64,000 nt of DNA from JALHMI01 sp964598535 (lineage in GTDB: Bacteria; Planctomycetota; Planctomycetia; Pirellulales; PALSA-1355): positions 1 through 64,000 of the forward strand of contig CAZRCI010000012.1 in assembly GCA_964598535.1 (NCBI GenBank), read 5' to 3'. Every line of letters begins with the position of its first letter. Within the stretch, counting starts at the first letter, position 1. Positions 1-9,096 of this stretch are shown in pieces. The notes beneath the pieces are model-generated. The model saw only the letters and a list, made by a program, of their open reading frames with translations. It was not told where the DNA came from and searched no databases. Both the position numbers and the translations under genes were made by a program.

Positions 1-269
1 CATCTGCGCAGCACCATACCTAAATCGCGCTACTTCAGATTAGAAGGCGTATTACACCGGCTTCGTGTTCATTCCGGCGGGTGCCCTGGCGCTGCTGCTG
101 CCGGCGCCGCCGGATGAATCGCCAGCACGAGAACGCCAAGGAGCTTCGCCAAGCCACGGTTAAGAACCTGCGCGGCTCTTGGCCGCAAAGCGCGATGGGG
201 GACGTTGGGCCGCGCTGACCGAGAGGGCGCATCATCGCGACGACGACCGACTATCGAGCCTGAAGTGCG
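1..269. other. Window-edge stretch with no supported gene
   Basis: No convincing gene is seen before the exopolysaccharide locus ends at 270. On the plus strand a short frame from about 35 reads like a hydrophobic, Pro/Ala-rich protein tail (YYTGFVFIPAGALALLLPAP), but an in-frame stop lies immediately upstream of it and there is no start codon. It could be a decayed gene end or chance. Confidence 0.4.
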
Positions 270-947
270 CTAACGCGCGATGCGCACGAACGTGCGGAAG
301 ATGATCGACAGGTCGCCAAACAGGCTGGCGGTGTCGATGTACTCGCGGGCGAGCGCGATCTTGTCCGGCAGAATGCGCTCGGCATATTCTTTGGCCGGAT
401 CGGCGCTGGCGGCAAGCTGCTCGGCCTCGTCGCGGTATTTGAGCGAGGCGAGATCGGTAATGCCCGGGCGGATCGAGAGCACGTAGGTGTAATCGGCCTG
501 ATACATGTCGACGTAGCGGGGTACCTCGGGCCGCGGGCCGACCAGGCTCATCTGGCCCAGGAAGACGTTGGCGAGTTGTGGAAGCTCGTCGATTTTGGTT
601 TGCCGCAGGATGTGCCCGACGCGTGTGATTCGCGGATCACGGCCAAAGGTAATTTGTCCGCCATGCCGTTCGGCGTCGGTAACCATCGTGCGAAACTTAT
701 AGATGCCGAAGGGCTGAAAGTCGCGGCCCATCCGTTGCTGAATGAAGAGCACCGGCCCGCGCGAGCCGAGCTTCACCGCGATCGCGGCCAGAATCAAAAT
801 GGGGCTCACCAGCAAGAGTCCCAGCGCCGCGGCGAGAAAGTCGAGCGCTCGCTTGGCGAAGCGAAATGTCAGACTCCAGGGAGGCGCGACCGCGCGTGGC
901 GTTTGCTGGGATGTCTGGGTGGTGGTGGTCGAAGCCGAATGGTTCAC
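270..947 (-). CDS. Undecaprenyl-phosphate sugar-phosphate transferase (WcaJ/EpsL-like)
   Basis: A 225-residue bacterial sugar transferase of the WcaJ/PglC/EpsL family. It should start exopolysaccharide assembly by moving a sugar-1-phosphate from a nucleotide sugar to undecaprenyl phosphate at the inner membrane. One hydrophobic hairpin lies near residues 35-60, followed by the family core: KFRTM near residue 85, then DELPQLANVFLGQMSLVGPRPE, in which the DE and GPRP elements are catalytic hallmarks. The length matches the short PglC-like form without extra N-terminal membrane helices. The start is GTG at 947 with no strong ribosome site. It is the last gene of a minus-strand polysaccharide operon, 66 bases after the DegT aminotransferase gene. 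The specific sugar cannot be read from sequence. Confidence 0.9.
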   Translation of the reverse strand: MNHSASTTTTQTSQQTPRAVAPPWSLTFRFAKRALDFLAAALGLLLVSPILILAAIAVKLGSRGPVLFIQQRMGRDFQPFGIYKFRTMVTDAERHGGQITFGRDPRITRVGHILRQTKIDELPQLANVFLGQMSLVGPRPEVPRYVDMYQADYTYVLSIRPGITDLASLKYRDEAEQLAASADPAKEYAERILPDKIALAREYIDTASLFGDLSIIFRTFVRIAR

Positions 948-1013
948 GGCACGCTCGAAAAGGTTCAGGAGGGGCGAAACGGAGGTAAGGGGACGCTTCT
1001 GATGCGCGGCGGC

Positions 1014-2228
1014 CTACACCGCGTGGGTTGTACACAGATTGCGGACCACATCGACCACACAGGCGCGTTCGTCCTCACGCATGCCCGGGAAGAGCGGCAA
1101 GCTGATGAACCGCTCCCAGAGCTTTGTGGCGACCGGCAGCAGGTCGGGCGTCCAGCCGAAGCGGTCGCTGTAATAAGGATGCAGGTGCAGTGGCCGCCAG
1201 TGAACGGAACAGCCGACGCCGGCCTCGCGCATCGCGGCGAAGAAAGCGTTGCGGTCGATGCCCAGGCGTTCGAGCCGCAGGCGAAGCGGGAACAAGTGCC
1301 ACGAGTGGATGCGGTTTTCGGGGACCGGCGGCAGCTCAATCGCTTCGACGTCGGCCAGGGTTTCGCGATACCAGTGGGCGATCGCCTCGCGTTCCTGGCG
1401 CATGGCTTCGGCCCGGGCGAGCTGATGCACGCCGATCGCGGCGGCGATGTCCGTTAGGTTGTACTTGTAGCCGGCGTCGACGATGCGGTAATCCCAGGCG
1501 CCACCGCCCGAGTAGCGTCCCCAGGCGTCGTGCGAGAGGCCGTGCAGCGACATCATGCGAATGCGGTCGGCGAGCTGCTGGTCGTCGGTGACGGCCATGC
1601 CGCCTTCGCCGGTGGTGATCGTCTTGTTCGCATAGAATGAATAGCAGGCGACGGCCGAGGTATTCTGGCCGCAACGCTGCCAGGGCTTGTCGGCCGCGGG
1701 CCGCCAGGCCGCGGGAAAGGCATGCGCGGCGTCTTCGATGACCCAGAGATTGTGCTTGCGGGCGAAGGCGTTCACCGCGTCCATATCCATCATCGCCCCG
1801 CCGACGTGAACGGGGATGATGCCGACGACCTGCGTGTCTCGGTTGGGCGCCGCGGGGATCTGGCCGGCGCGCAGTTGTTCGAGCTTGCGCTCGGCGTCGG
1901 CCAGGTCCATGTTCGAGGTGGCCGGGTCGCAGTCGACGAGAATTGGGATGCCGCCCAGGTAGCGGACGATTTCGGCCGTGGCCGCAAAGGTCAGCGTAGG
2001 AACGAGAACGGCCTGACCTGCCTTCAGACCCAGGGCGTCGGCCGCCAGGTGCAAGGCGGCGGTGGCGGAGTTCAACGCCACGGCGTGCTTGCCTCCGACG
2101 GCGGCGGCGAATTCGGTTTCGAAACGTTTGGTCGTGGGGCCAGAGGTCAACCAGCCAGAGCGCAGGCAATTGACCACTTCGGCAATTTCAGGTTCGCCAA
2201 TTGCGGGGCGAAAGAAGGGAACGTTCAT
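1014..2228 (-). CDS. DegT/DnrJ/EryC1/StrS family sugar aminotransferase
   Basis: A 404-residue PLP-dependent aminotransferase of fold type I that makes amino sugars by transaminating keto-sugar nucleotides. The PLP lysine is K202 in SFYANKTITTGEGG, and the PLP-contacting aspartate is D166 in IEDAAHAF; the N-terminal RPAIGEPEI and SGWLTSGPTTKRFE segments are typical. In this locus the natural substrate would be the 4-keto-6-deoxy sugar made by the CapD-like dehydratase at 12841-14793, giving a 4-amino-4,6-dideoxy sugar. It lies between a GT2 gene and the initiating transferase. The family is certain; the substrate is inferred from context. Confidence 0.92.
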   Translation of the reverse strand: MNVPFFRPAIGEPEIAEVVNCLRSGWLTSGPTTKRFETEFAAAVGGKHAVALNSATAALHLAADALGLKAGQAVLVPTLTFAATAEIVRYLGGIPILVDCDPATSNMDLADAERKLEQLRAGQIPAAPNRDTQVVGIIPVHVGGAMMDMDAVNAFARKHNLWVIEDAAHAFPAAWRPAADKPWQRCGQNTSAVACYSFYANKTITTGEGGMAVTDDQQLADRIRMMSLHGLSHDAWGRYSGGGAWDYRIVDAGYKYNLTDIAAAIGVHQLARAEAMRQEREAIAHWYRETLADVEAIELPPVPENRIHSWHLFPLRLRLERLGIDRNAFFAAMREAGVGCSVHWRPLHLHPYYSDRFGWTPDLLPVATKLWERFISLPLFPGMREDERACVVDVVRNLCTTHAV

Positions 2229-2386
2229 TGCGCCAATCGAGTAAGAGGGTGGGGCCTACGCCGGTTCAGCGTCGTAGGGCGCCAACGTAGTGGGAGTTTC
2301 GAGACACGATGTATTTCTTTCTAGCAACTCACGGTAAGAACAAACTCGCAAGGGCGGCGTTCGGCACGATGCCGCTGGTCGCCGTG

Positions 2387-3442
2387 TTAGCGGCTGAGCG
2401 TCGACATGCGACCTCCGGAATTCCAGGCGTTTGGGAAGAACGCCGCCGACACGAGACCATAGACCAGTCCCCAGGCGTACGCGACCTGCAAGGTGAAAAT
2501 CGCCAGCGGAACGCGCAGCGCCACGGCCAGCCCCTCGCGGCGGACGTAAGGAATCGCGATTGCGATGAGCGCCAAGGCATACGCACACGGCAGCGTCAGG
2601 GCCACGAGCGGTTGTCGCAGCGCGATGCCCAGCACGATCAAAGCTAGCATGACGGCAAAGAACAGCGACGGCACGATCTGTCGGAGCGTCGTGGGACGCT
2701 TGTGTTTGCGAATGACAGGAATCCGCCAGAAGCTGTACTGGAAGTATTGGCGGAACAGCTTGCGTGGCGTATCGCGAACGAAGTATTCGTAGCGCACTCG
2801 CGGCGAAATGAACACCTTGCCTCCGGCCTGGGTGACGCGGTAATTGAATTCGTCGTCCTGGTTGCGCACCAAGCGCTCGTCGAAATTTCCAATGCGGTCG
2901 AAAACCCAGCGCCGAATCGCCGGGAACGCGCAGCCCTCGGCATAGCCTTCGAAATCCGCGAACCGGTGCGAGGCGTTGCCCACGCCAAAGCGGCTGGACA
3001 TGGCCACGGCCACGGCTTTGCCAAACGGGTTGCGTCCGACGTGAACGATGGGGCCGCCAACGATCCACGCCTCGGGATGTTCCCCCAGCAGCAGGACATT
3101 CTGGCGGATGAAGTCTTTGGCGATTTCCGCATGACCGTCCAGGCGGAGGACGATTTCACCGCGCGCTCGTTCGATGGCCGCGTTCAGACCCGTCGACACG
3201 ATGCGGCCTGGATTATCGATGACCACCAGTTTCGGAACCTGTTCGACGAGTCTGGCAAGAATCTCTCGGGTGCCGTCGTCCGACATGCCATCGGCGACGA
3301 TGATCTCGAAGCGATCGCCCGGGTAGTCTTGTTCCAGCAGCGCCGCGATCCCCTGCTCGATGTAGCCCTTTTCATTGCGAATGGGCATGACCACCGAGAC
3401 GAACGGAAGAGGATCGGCGTTTTTGGGAGGGGCTTCACTCAT
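2387..3442 (-). CDS. Glycosyltransferase family 2 with C-terminal membrane helices (ExoA-like)
   Basis: A 351-residue GT2 enzyme. The GT-A domain begins with VSVVMPIRNEKGYIEQG and contains the nucleotide-binding IIVADGMSDDGT and a metal-site region LRLDGHAEI; about the last 90 residues hold three or so hydrophobic segments. This arrangement resembles succinoglycan ExoA, a membrane-anchored transferase that extends the lipid-linked oligosaccharide on the cytoplasmic face. It is expected to add one sugar to the repeat unit. The ATG at 3442 sits about 75 bases after the stop of the GT4 gene. Donor and acceptor are unknown. Confidence 0.9.
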   Translation of the reverse strand: MSEAPPKNADPLPFVSVVMPIRNEKGYIEQGIAALLEQDYPGDRFEIIVADGMSDDGTREILARLVEQVPKLVVIDNPGRIVSTGLNAAIERARGEIVLRLDGHAEIAKDFIRQNVLLLGEHPEAWIVGGPIVHVGRNPFGKAVAVAMSSRFGVGNASHRFADFEGYAEGCAFPAIRRWVFDRIGNFDERLVRNQDDEFNYRVTQAGGKVFISPRVRYEYFVRDTPRKLFRQYFQYSFWRIPVIRKHKRPTTLRQIVPSLFFAVMLALIVLGIALRQPLVALTLPCAYALALIAIAIPYVRREGLAVALRVPLAIFTLQVAYAWGLVYGLVSAAFFPNAWNSGGRMSTLSR

Positions 3443-3517
3443 GGGCGGTCGCTTCGGTCAGGGGGCGAAACCGGAGGTTGAATCGGAGGGGCGACAATAG
3501 GAACTCGGATTTTGCCG

Positions 3518-4717
3518 TCACGCGCGGGAAGTAACAAACTGGTCGGCCAGAATTCGGAGCTGTTCGACAAGTTCGTCGGCAAACTTTTCCACGGTGTGTT
3601 GTTGGGCGTACTCGAAGCCGGCCTTGCTGAGTCGCTCGCGCAGCACGTTGTCGGTGAGGATGCGATCGATGGCCTTGGCCAGTTCCTCGGAACTGCGGGG
3701 CGGCACCAAAATTCCGTTGACGTCGTGTTCGACCGAGGTCGGAATACCGCCAACGCTCGTCGCCACCACGGGGCATCCGAAGGCCCGGGCCTCGATGAGC
3801 GTGCGGGGCGTGCCTTCCGAGAGACTGGGCAGCACGTAGACGTCATGGCTGCGATAGAGATCGAACAGCGGAGGGCCGAAATCGAGCATGCCGGTCATGG
3901 TGACGTCGCTCGCGAATTCGCTCTGGCGAATGCGTTCGCTCCACTCGGCTTCGACGCCCGTCTTGCGATCCGAGCCGCCCACGAGCGTGAGCTTCAGCGG
4001 CCGTTGGCGGCGGAGCTTGTCGAACGCTTCGAGCAGGTAGCCGACGCCCTTCTCGGGACGCAGATAGCCGACGAACAGGATTCGCGGGGGATCTCCGAGC
4101 CCGAAGCTCTGGCGGGGCTGGATTTCGGTTTCCGAGATGCAGGACGACACCACGACGCGTCCGTCGCGACACCGCAGCCGATCCCAAAGCTCCTGGCCGT
4201 TGGTGGCGGCACGGGTCATCGGTTCCGCAATCGCGCGGGCCAGGGTGGCGTTCGACCGGTGGGCGGCGATCTGGGCCACGCGTCGCATCAAGCCGCGATA
4301 ATCGTTCGAGGCGGCCACCACTTCGGTGGGGTCGCCCACGACATGCACGAGCTTGGGTGTGCCCAAATTGCGCAGCGCGGCCGGCAGTTGAAACGGAGCG
4401 CGGATGAAGAGCACGTCGGCATCGCGGGCGAATTGCTTGAGAATACGCCGCGTTTGAAAATAATACCGCTGCGACCGCAGGACGCTGCCCAATGGCGGTA
4501 GCGCTACAATGCGATCCTCGGGAAGCCGCAACTCGTAGTTCATCTTTTTAGGATGGAACTGCGGCAGCATGGGAAGGCACAGCTTTGCGCCAGGTAGGGC
4601 GCTGCAAAACCGATCGATGAGACGCCCCATCGAGTGATTGCAGAAGACGCGGCCTTGGGGGTCGCGCGCTCCGGCGACACACGAAATAATTCCTAGCCGG
4701 AAGTTAGTAGCGGTCAT
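3518..4717 (-). CDS. Glycosyltransferase family 4 (GT-B fold)
   Basis: A 399-residue GT-B retaining glycosyltransferase. The C-terminal donor domain shows ILFVGYLRPEKGVGYLLEAF, LVGGSD and the EGTPRTLIEARAFGCPVVAT segment, whose glutamates correspond to the EX7E motif of GT4 enzymes. The N-terminal half, the acceptor domain, is divergent. It likely adds a sugar to the growing lipid-linked repeat. It follows the acetyltransferase gene and precedes the ExoA-like GT2 in the same operon. The sugar specificity cannot be deduced. Confidence 0.9.
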   Translation of the reverse strand: MTATNFRLGIISCVAGARDPQGRVFCNHSMGRLIDRFCSALPGAKLCLPMLPQFHPKKMNYELRLPEDRIVALPPLGSVLRSQRYYFQTRRILKQFARDADVLFIRAPFQLPAALRNLGTPKLVHVVGDPTEVVAASNDYRGLMRRVAQIAAHRSNATLARAIAEPMTRAATNGQELWDRLRCRDGRVVVSSCISETEIQPRQSFGLGDPPRILFVGYLRPEKGVGYLLEAFDKLRRQRPLKLTLVGGSDRKTGVEAEWSERIRQSEFASDVTMTGMLDFGPPLFDLYRSHDVYVLPSLSEGTPRTLIEARAFGCPVVATSVGGIPTSVEHDVNGILVPPRSSEELAKAIDRILTDNVLRERLSKAGFEYAQQHTVEKFADELVEQLRILADQFVTSRA

Positions 4718-4782
4718 CAGATCGTCCGGCGACTTGGGGGATGATTCGGCTTGCGTGAAACAACGTCATGTCGAGCAGCACG

Positions 4783-5343
4783 CTAGGTTGCGGCATCGGT
4801 CAGTGATGCTGGGTCAGGTACGGGGGCATCCGCGTTCTGATGGGTGCGCAGAACCTTCGCTGGAACTCCGCCCACGACGCAGTTGTCGGGCACGTCTTTG
4901 GTGACCACCGCACCGGCGGCGGCGAGTACCCCACGGCCGATGCGAACCCCTTTGATAACGACCACGTGGGCGGCGGTCCAGCTACCGCGCCCTAGATGGA
5001 TTGGTAGCGATTCGGTATGTCCAAAGCGATAAGAGTCGTTCGCGCGGGCGTGCTCGGTGGTAACCAGCACGGTGTATGGCCCCAGCATCACCTGGTCATC
5101 GAGCGTGACGCCTCCGTGGGCATTAATCCAACATCCGGGGGCGATGTATACGTCGTCGCCGATAGACATGCGGGTTGTGAAATTGATGCGAACGCCGCTG
5201 GCGATCTCGAATCGCCGGCCGCACGCTTTGAAGCACGGACGGACCAACCAGCCGCGAAATCGCAGCATGATGGACACATCGGACAGCACGGCGGTCGCGC
5301 ACATCACGAACGTGAACCAGAAGTAGGCGAGCAATCGTCGCAT
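4783..5343 (-). CDS. Left-handed beta-helix O-acetyltransferase (WcaF/maltose acetyltransferase-like)
   Basis: A 186-residue hexapeptide-repeat acyltransferase, expected to use acetyl-CoA to O-acetylate a sugar of the exopolysaccharide. The frame stays open further upstream, but the ATG at 5343 is chosen because family similarity starts there and it lies 2 bases after the upstream stop at 5346. A hydrophobic segment at residues 5-22 may tether it to the membrane. Hexapeptide turns run from about residue 45 (IGDDVYIAPGCWINAHGGV), with the probable catalytic histidine in TTEHAR, and end in the characteristic VPDNCVVGGVPAKVLR. Start confidence is moderate. Confidence 0.88.
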   Translation of the reverse strand: MRRLLAYFWFTFVMCATAVLSDVSIMLRFRGWLVRPCFKACGRRFEIASGVRINFTTRMSIGDDVYIAPGCWINAHGGVTLDDQVMLGPYTVLVTTEHARANDSYRFGHTESLPIHLGRGSWTAAHVVVIKGVRIGRGVLAAAGAVVTKDVPDNCVVGGVPAKVLRTHQNADAPVPDPASLTDAAT

Positions 5344-5345
5344 GG

Positions 5346-6656
5346 CTACGCTTGCGCCGGAAGCTGACCGGCCATCTCGGATTGCTGCAGTGCGTTTCGT
5401 TCTTGCAGGGCGATGATGTACAGCCCTAGCGCCAACCCAAATGCGATATTGCAACAGATGTTGAAGTGAATCTCGCTGGTGAACATGCCGCGGACGACCC
5501 ACAAGACAACCATCATGCGAAGCAAGTGGCGGACCGGGCGAACGGGGTCGTCTTTCCTGGGGGCCCAGCGAGGCACTTTGGGCGTTGGATTCCAGAGCGC
5601 CCAGCCTAAGTATAGTAATGCCGCGAAGCAGAATAACCCGCTGCCGGCGGCGATGTGGGCAAAGACGTTATGGGCCGCAAAGGCGTGACGCGAGCGGCCG
5701 GTGATTTGGCCCGCGGCCCGCGCTAGATGGAGCGGCACTTCTTGCGGCGAAGCGCCGACGATGGGTTTTTCCAACGCGATCTTCGCGGCCCCGATGAGAA
5801 GCGCGATGCGCGATTCATCGGACGAGTTGCCGTCCACCGTTTGCTTTAAGCGGCGGTCGAGCGCGTTGGTATTGCCAGAATAGACGAGCCAGCCGGCCAC
5901 GACGGCGCCCACCAGCACGACCAGGATTAGCCCCTTGCCGCGGCGATTCCAGAACAGCATGAGCGCGACCAAGGCCGCGCCGACGTAGCCGCTGCGGTTG
6001 GCGCTCATGAAAATGACCAGGAGTGAGATCGTCGCACAACCGACCATTGCCCATTTGATGAACTGCGGAATCTTCATGTTCAGATAGATGTATCCCGCCA
6101 GCAGAATGGCCGGCAGCGCGAACATGGAATAGGTGTTCTTGTTCGCGCCTTCGAGCACTTCGACCCCTTCGAACGTGCCGCTGGCGGACCTGAGTCCGGG
6201 AATTCCGAGCACGGCGACGCCGATCGCCAGGCCCAGGCAGCCGGCGACGAAGTCGGCCCGTGAGCGGATCAACAGGGCACAGGAGATGATCGTGGCATAA
6301 GTGCATACGATCTTGACGATTTCGTTGAGCGCGATATTGGCGCCATTGACGACCGAGAACGCGTAGATGCCGACGAACACGGTGAGTCCCACCAGGACGC
6401 GCATCGGAAACAAGGACAGCCGCGATAACGCAAGAAACGGAAAGGTCATGAGGATCGGCACAAGCGCCGCGTGCAGCGACATGCCGAGGATCTTGGGCCG
6501 TAGCGCGACGTAGCCCGAGGCGATCACGAGACAGCCGATCACGAACAACAGCATGCCGGACAGCGTGAGGCCGCCGGAGGATTGCCGGAGACTGGTCTGC
6601 GCAAGATGGCTGGGGAACGCCGGAGCCGAAAGTGCGCGTGTTGGGTGCGTGCTCAT
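5346..6656 (-). CDS. O-antigen ligase/polymerase-like integral membrane protein (Wzy/WaaL superfamily)
   Basis: A 436-residue polytopic membrane protein with about ten to twelve hydrophobic segments. A large extracytoplasmic loop in the second half carries AHNVFAHIAAGSG, matching the conserved His-Asn region of the O-antigen ligase (Wzy_C) family. In this locus it is the best candidate for the polymerase that joins flipped repeat units on the outer face of the inner membrane; a ligase role is the alternative. It is followed after 2 bases by the acetyltransferase, suggesting tight co-expression. Sequence conservation in this family is low, so polymerase versus ligase rests on context. Confidence 0.82.
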   Translation of the reverse strand: MSTHPTRALSAPAFPSHLAQTSLRQSSGGLTLSGMLLFVIGCLVIASGYVALRPKILGMSLHAALVPILMTFPFLALSRLSLFPMRVLVGLTVFVGIYAFSVVNGANIALNEIVKIVCTYATIISCALLIRSRADFVAGCLGLAIGVAVLGIPGLRSASGTFEGVEVLEGANKNTYSMFALPAILLAGYIYLNMKIPQFIKWAMVGCATISLLVIFMSANRSGYVGAALVALMLFWNRRGKGLILVVLVGAVVAGWLVYSGNTNALDRRLKQTVDGNSSDESRIALLIGAAKIALEKPIVGASPQEVPLHLARAAGQITGRSRHAFAAHNVFAHIAAGSGLFCFAALLYLGWALWNPTPKVPRWAPRKDDPVRPVRHLLRMMVVLWVVRGMFTSEIHFNICCNIAFGLALGLYIIALQERNALQQSEMAGQLPAQA

Positions 6657-6735
6657 GAAGCTCGTTGACGTGACCGCGTGGCAAGGCCGGAAGCGAGGGG
6701 TGATTCCGCCCCTAAAACTCTATTATAGCATTCCG

Positions 6736-7791
6736 TCACTTCTTGGGTTGCTCGCTTTCGGCCTTGAATGCCCGATAGGCGCGGGCCGCCGCCCATTGGC
6801 CAAAGGGGCCCAGGGCCAGCAACAGGCGGAGCAGCTTGGCGTTATGATTGCGGCGAACGTGGCCCGGATAGGTCGCCCGGCCGAAATCCAGAATTCGTCG
6901 CGCGCGGATTCGACTGCCGCCCGCCAGGGTGGCGAGCCCGTGACGTGCGACGTCGTACTCGACAAAGGCCTGCAGCAGTTCGTCTTGGGTCATTCCCGCA
7001 CGCTGGAGCATGTTCTGATCGATTTCCAGGGTCGAGGTATAGTCGTCCACCATGAACTTCAGCGAACTGGTGGCCGCCTGCTGGGCGGTCTGGTTGGATG
7101 AATGCCAGCGATAGGCGAACAGCCGCTGATCGACGAAGTAGGCCATGTCGGCGACGGTGAGCACCTTCCAGTGGAACCATTTGTCGGGGTTCATCAAGCG
7201 GCTGCCGTAGCCCTCCACCTGGCGATAGAGGGACGCGGAATAGCAGGTTGCCGCGAAATTGAAGGGGTTGCGCATCTGGGCCAGCGAGCGCCGGAGCATT
7301 TCCTGGGCAGGAACGCCGTAGACCTTGGTCCCGAGCAGCTCCTCGAACCGCGGCTGACGATCGGATTCGAGCCACACGCGGCGATCGGGCCCCTGGTAGC
7401 CGGTGACTTGATTTTCCGCGTCGACGACGTCCCAGCTCGCGCTCACGATTGCCGATTGAGCGTTTGGGCCTAGGTGTTCGAACAACCGCTGATAGCAGGC
7501 GAGCGCGCCGGGACGAACCAGATCGTCTGACGACAGCATGATCATGGCGTCGCCGGAAGCCATCCGCGCGGCGCGTTCGACGTTGCCGGCAAACCCGATG
7601 TTGTAGGCGTTCCTGCTGATCTTGATCCGAGGGTCGTTAAACCGGCGGATGGCTTCCACGGAATCGTCCGTGCTGGCATTGTCCGAAAAGAGGAGTTCGA
7701 AATCGACACCTTGCTGATCGAGCACGCTTTGAATGGCGTGCGGCAAGTAGCGGGCGTAGTTGTAGTTTGGAATGCAGATGGAAAACTTCAT
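6736..7791 (-). CDS. Glycosyltransferase family 2
   Basis: A 351-residue GT2 enzyme with an N-terminal GT-A fold: FSICIPNYNYARYLPHAIQS, then FELLFSDNASTDDSVEAI, and the metal-binding MLSSDDLV. The open frame extends 46 codons upstream, but the family alignment begins at MKFSICIPNYN, so the ATG at 7791 is preferred; the upstream residues look like non-coding translation. It is soluble or peripheral, with no clear membrane helix, and has a basic C-terminal tail. It probably adds a sugar to the lipid-linked repeat. It lies between the nucleotidyltransferase-HAD fusion and the Wzy-like gene. Confidence 0.87.
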   Translation of the reverse strand: MKFSICIPNYNYARYLPHAIQSVLDQQGVDFELLFSDNASTDDSVEAIRRFNDPRIKISRNAYNIGFAGNVERAARMASGDAMIMLSSDDLVRPGALACYQRLFEHLGPNAQSAIVSASWDVVDAENQVTGYQGPDRRVWLESDRQPRFEELLGTKVYGVPAQEMLRRSLAQMRNPFNFAATCYSASLYRQVEGYGSRLMNPDKWFHWKVLTVADMAYFVDQRLFAYRWHSSNQTAQQAATSSLKFMVDDYTSTLEIDQNMLQRAGMTQDELLQAFVEYDVARHGLATLAGGSRIRARRILDFGRATYPGHVRRNHNAKLLRLLLALGPFGQWAAARAYRAFKAESEQPKK

Positions 7792-7941
7792 GCGGCCATT
7801 TCCGGTTTGCTCGCTCGGCCCTGTTTGAATGGCAGGGGTTTCAACGCATGCGACGTGAACGCGAACCACCGGCAGGATGCCATGCTGGTGGATCCCAGGG
7901 CGGCGTTTTGCCGAGGGGACAGCCGACACGTTGTTCTTGTG

Positions 7942-8997
7942 TCAACCATGCCACGGTACTTGTAGGGAGTGGAGGAGATCGGGGGCGGCGGGATCGAACT
8001 CGGTCGCGACGCCAGTGGTAAAGGGCAGCGTCGGATGAGGAGCCGTTACCATTTGCCATTGGGAGCTCGAGCAATCCCAGACGATCGGTCCCTCGGGCAG
8101 GCCGGCCGCGTTCATTTGTTGGCGCGTGAGTGTTTCAATCGCCTGGGGCCGGATCGAGAGATACACGACCCGGCTGCCGGCCGCCACCAGCTCGCGCACC
8201 GCTTGAACCGCCGCGGCGTTGGGCTTGATTTCCTCGAACGTGGGCCGAAAGTATTGCGAGCCTCGTTCGAAGACAAATCCATCCAGCGACACGAAGTAGG
8301 CACGCTTGCCGAGCAGCCCGCGCCGCCAATCGTGAGCGGTGCCCCAATCCTGGTATCCGGACGTGCGGCGCGCGTGGAAGCAAATGCCTTCGGAGAGCAT
8401 GGAGGAGACCACGTTCGACAGATAGAGCTCACCGCTGGTGGCCACGATGGATAGGCGATCGTAGTGACGCAGGAATTCGTCCGGCGAGGTGAAATAGTAA
8501 CCTCCGACATTGAACAGGTCGGAGATGACAACTTTCTCGCGCATCGTTTGAATGCGATCGTCCGCATCGATCTGGACATAGCTTTTATTGCGCGGATTGA
8601 TCAAGTCGAAGTGATTGAGCGAGTCAACGCAAATGAAGTTCACGTCGCTCGTAAGGTCCGGGCAGTGAAAGTAGCCGTCCGAGTCTTTGACGAAGAAGGG
8701 CTCGCGAATGTCGAGCAAACGTAGCGTCGCGGCGATTGTTTCCGATTGGCTGTTCGTCGGTTCCGCGAGAATCGCCACGGAAATCTCGCGTCCGAAGGCG
8801 CGGGTCAGGCCTGCACGGACGCCAAACCGCTCTTCATGTTCGCGGAGTATCGTGACCACAAGATTGTCGAAATCGACCGGAAGCCCCGAGAGCGCGAGAC
8901 GCAACATCGGCTGGCCGTCCGCGGCCGGCAGCATCCATTTCGGCGGTTGCCCGGGAAAACGGCTCGAGCGGCCGCAGCAGGGAACGATCATTTTCAT
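7942..8997 (-). CDS. Nucleotidyltransferase fused to a degenerate HAD-like domain
   Basis: A 351-residue two-domain protein. Residues 1-225 look like a nucleotide-sugar pyrophosphorylase: IVPCCGRSSRFPGQPPKWML at the N terminus stands for the glycine-rich NTP loop, and KDSDGYF (104-110) has the expected metal-binding aspartates. Residues 231-330 resemble a HAD phosphatase, but the motif I equivalent reads VSLDG (236-240), so the usual nucleophile Asp is replaced by Ser; motif II survives as VVYLSIRP. The C-terminal domain is therefore probably non-hydrolytic and may be regulatory or substrate-binding. It forms a cassette with the active HAD (9097-9501) and the nucleotidyltransferase-kinase (9498-11264). 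The activated compound is unknown. Confidence 0.78.
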   Translation of the reverse strand: MKMIVPCCGRSSRFPGQPPKWMLPAADGQPMLRLALSGLPVDFDNLVVTILREHEERFGVRAGLTRAFGREISVAILAEPTNSQSETIAATLRLLDIREPFFVKDSDGYFHCPDLTSDVNFICVDSLNHFDLINPRNKSYVQIDADDRIQTMREKVVISDLFNVGGYYFTSPDEFLRHYDRLSIVATSGELYLSNVVSSMLSEGICFHARRTSGYQDWGTAHDWRRGLLGKRAYFVSLDGFVFERGSQYFRPTFEEIKPNAAAVQAVRELVAAGSRVVYLSIRPQAIETLTRQQMNAAGLPEGPIVWDCSSSQWQMVTAPHPTLPFTTGVATEFDPAAPDLLHSLQVPWHG

Positions 8998-9096
8998 GGC
9001 CGTGTCGCTGTCCGCCTTTCGAAGGGCAAGTGGCGCGCAAGAGCCATTCGCGGTGCGGCATTGCGCGGGGATTGAGTGAGCGGGGGGAGATTCATG

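Noticed and set aside
1..235. Small genes at the left edge on either strand
   Set aside because: The minus frame has random composition; the plus frame lacks a start and is closed by an upstream stop.
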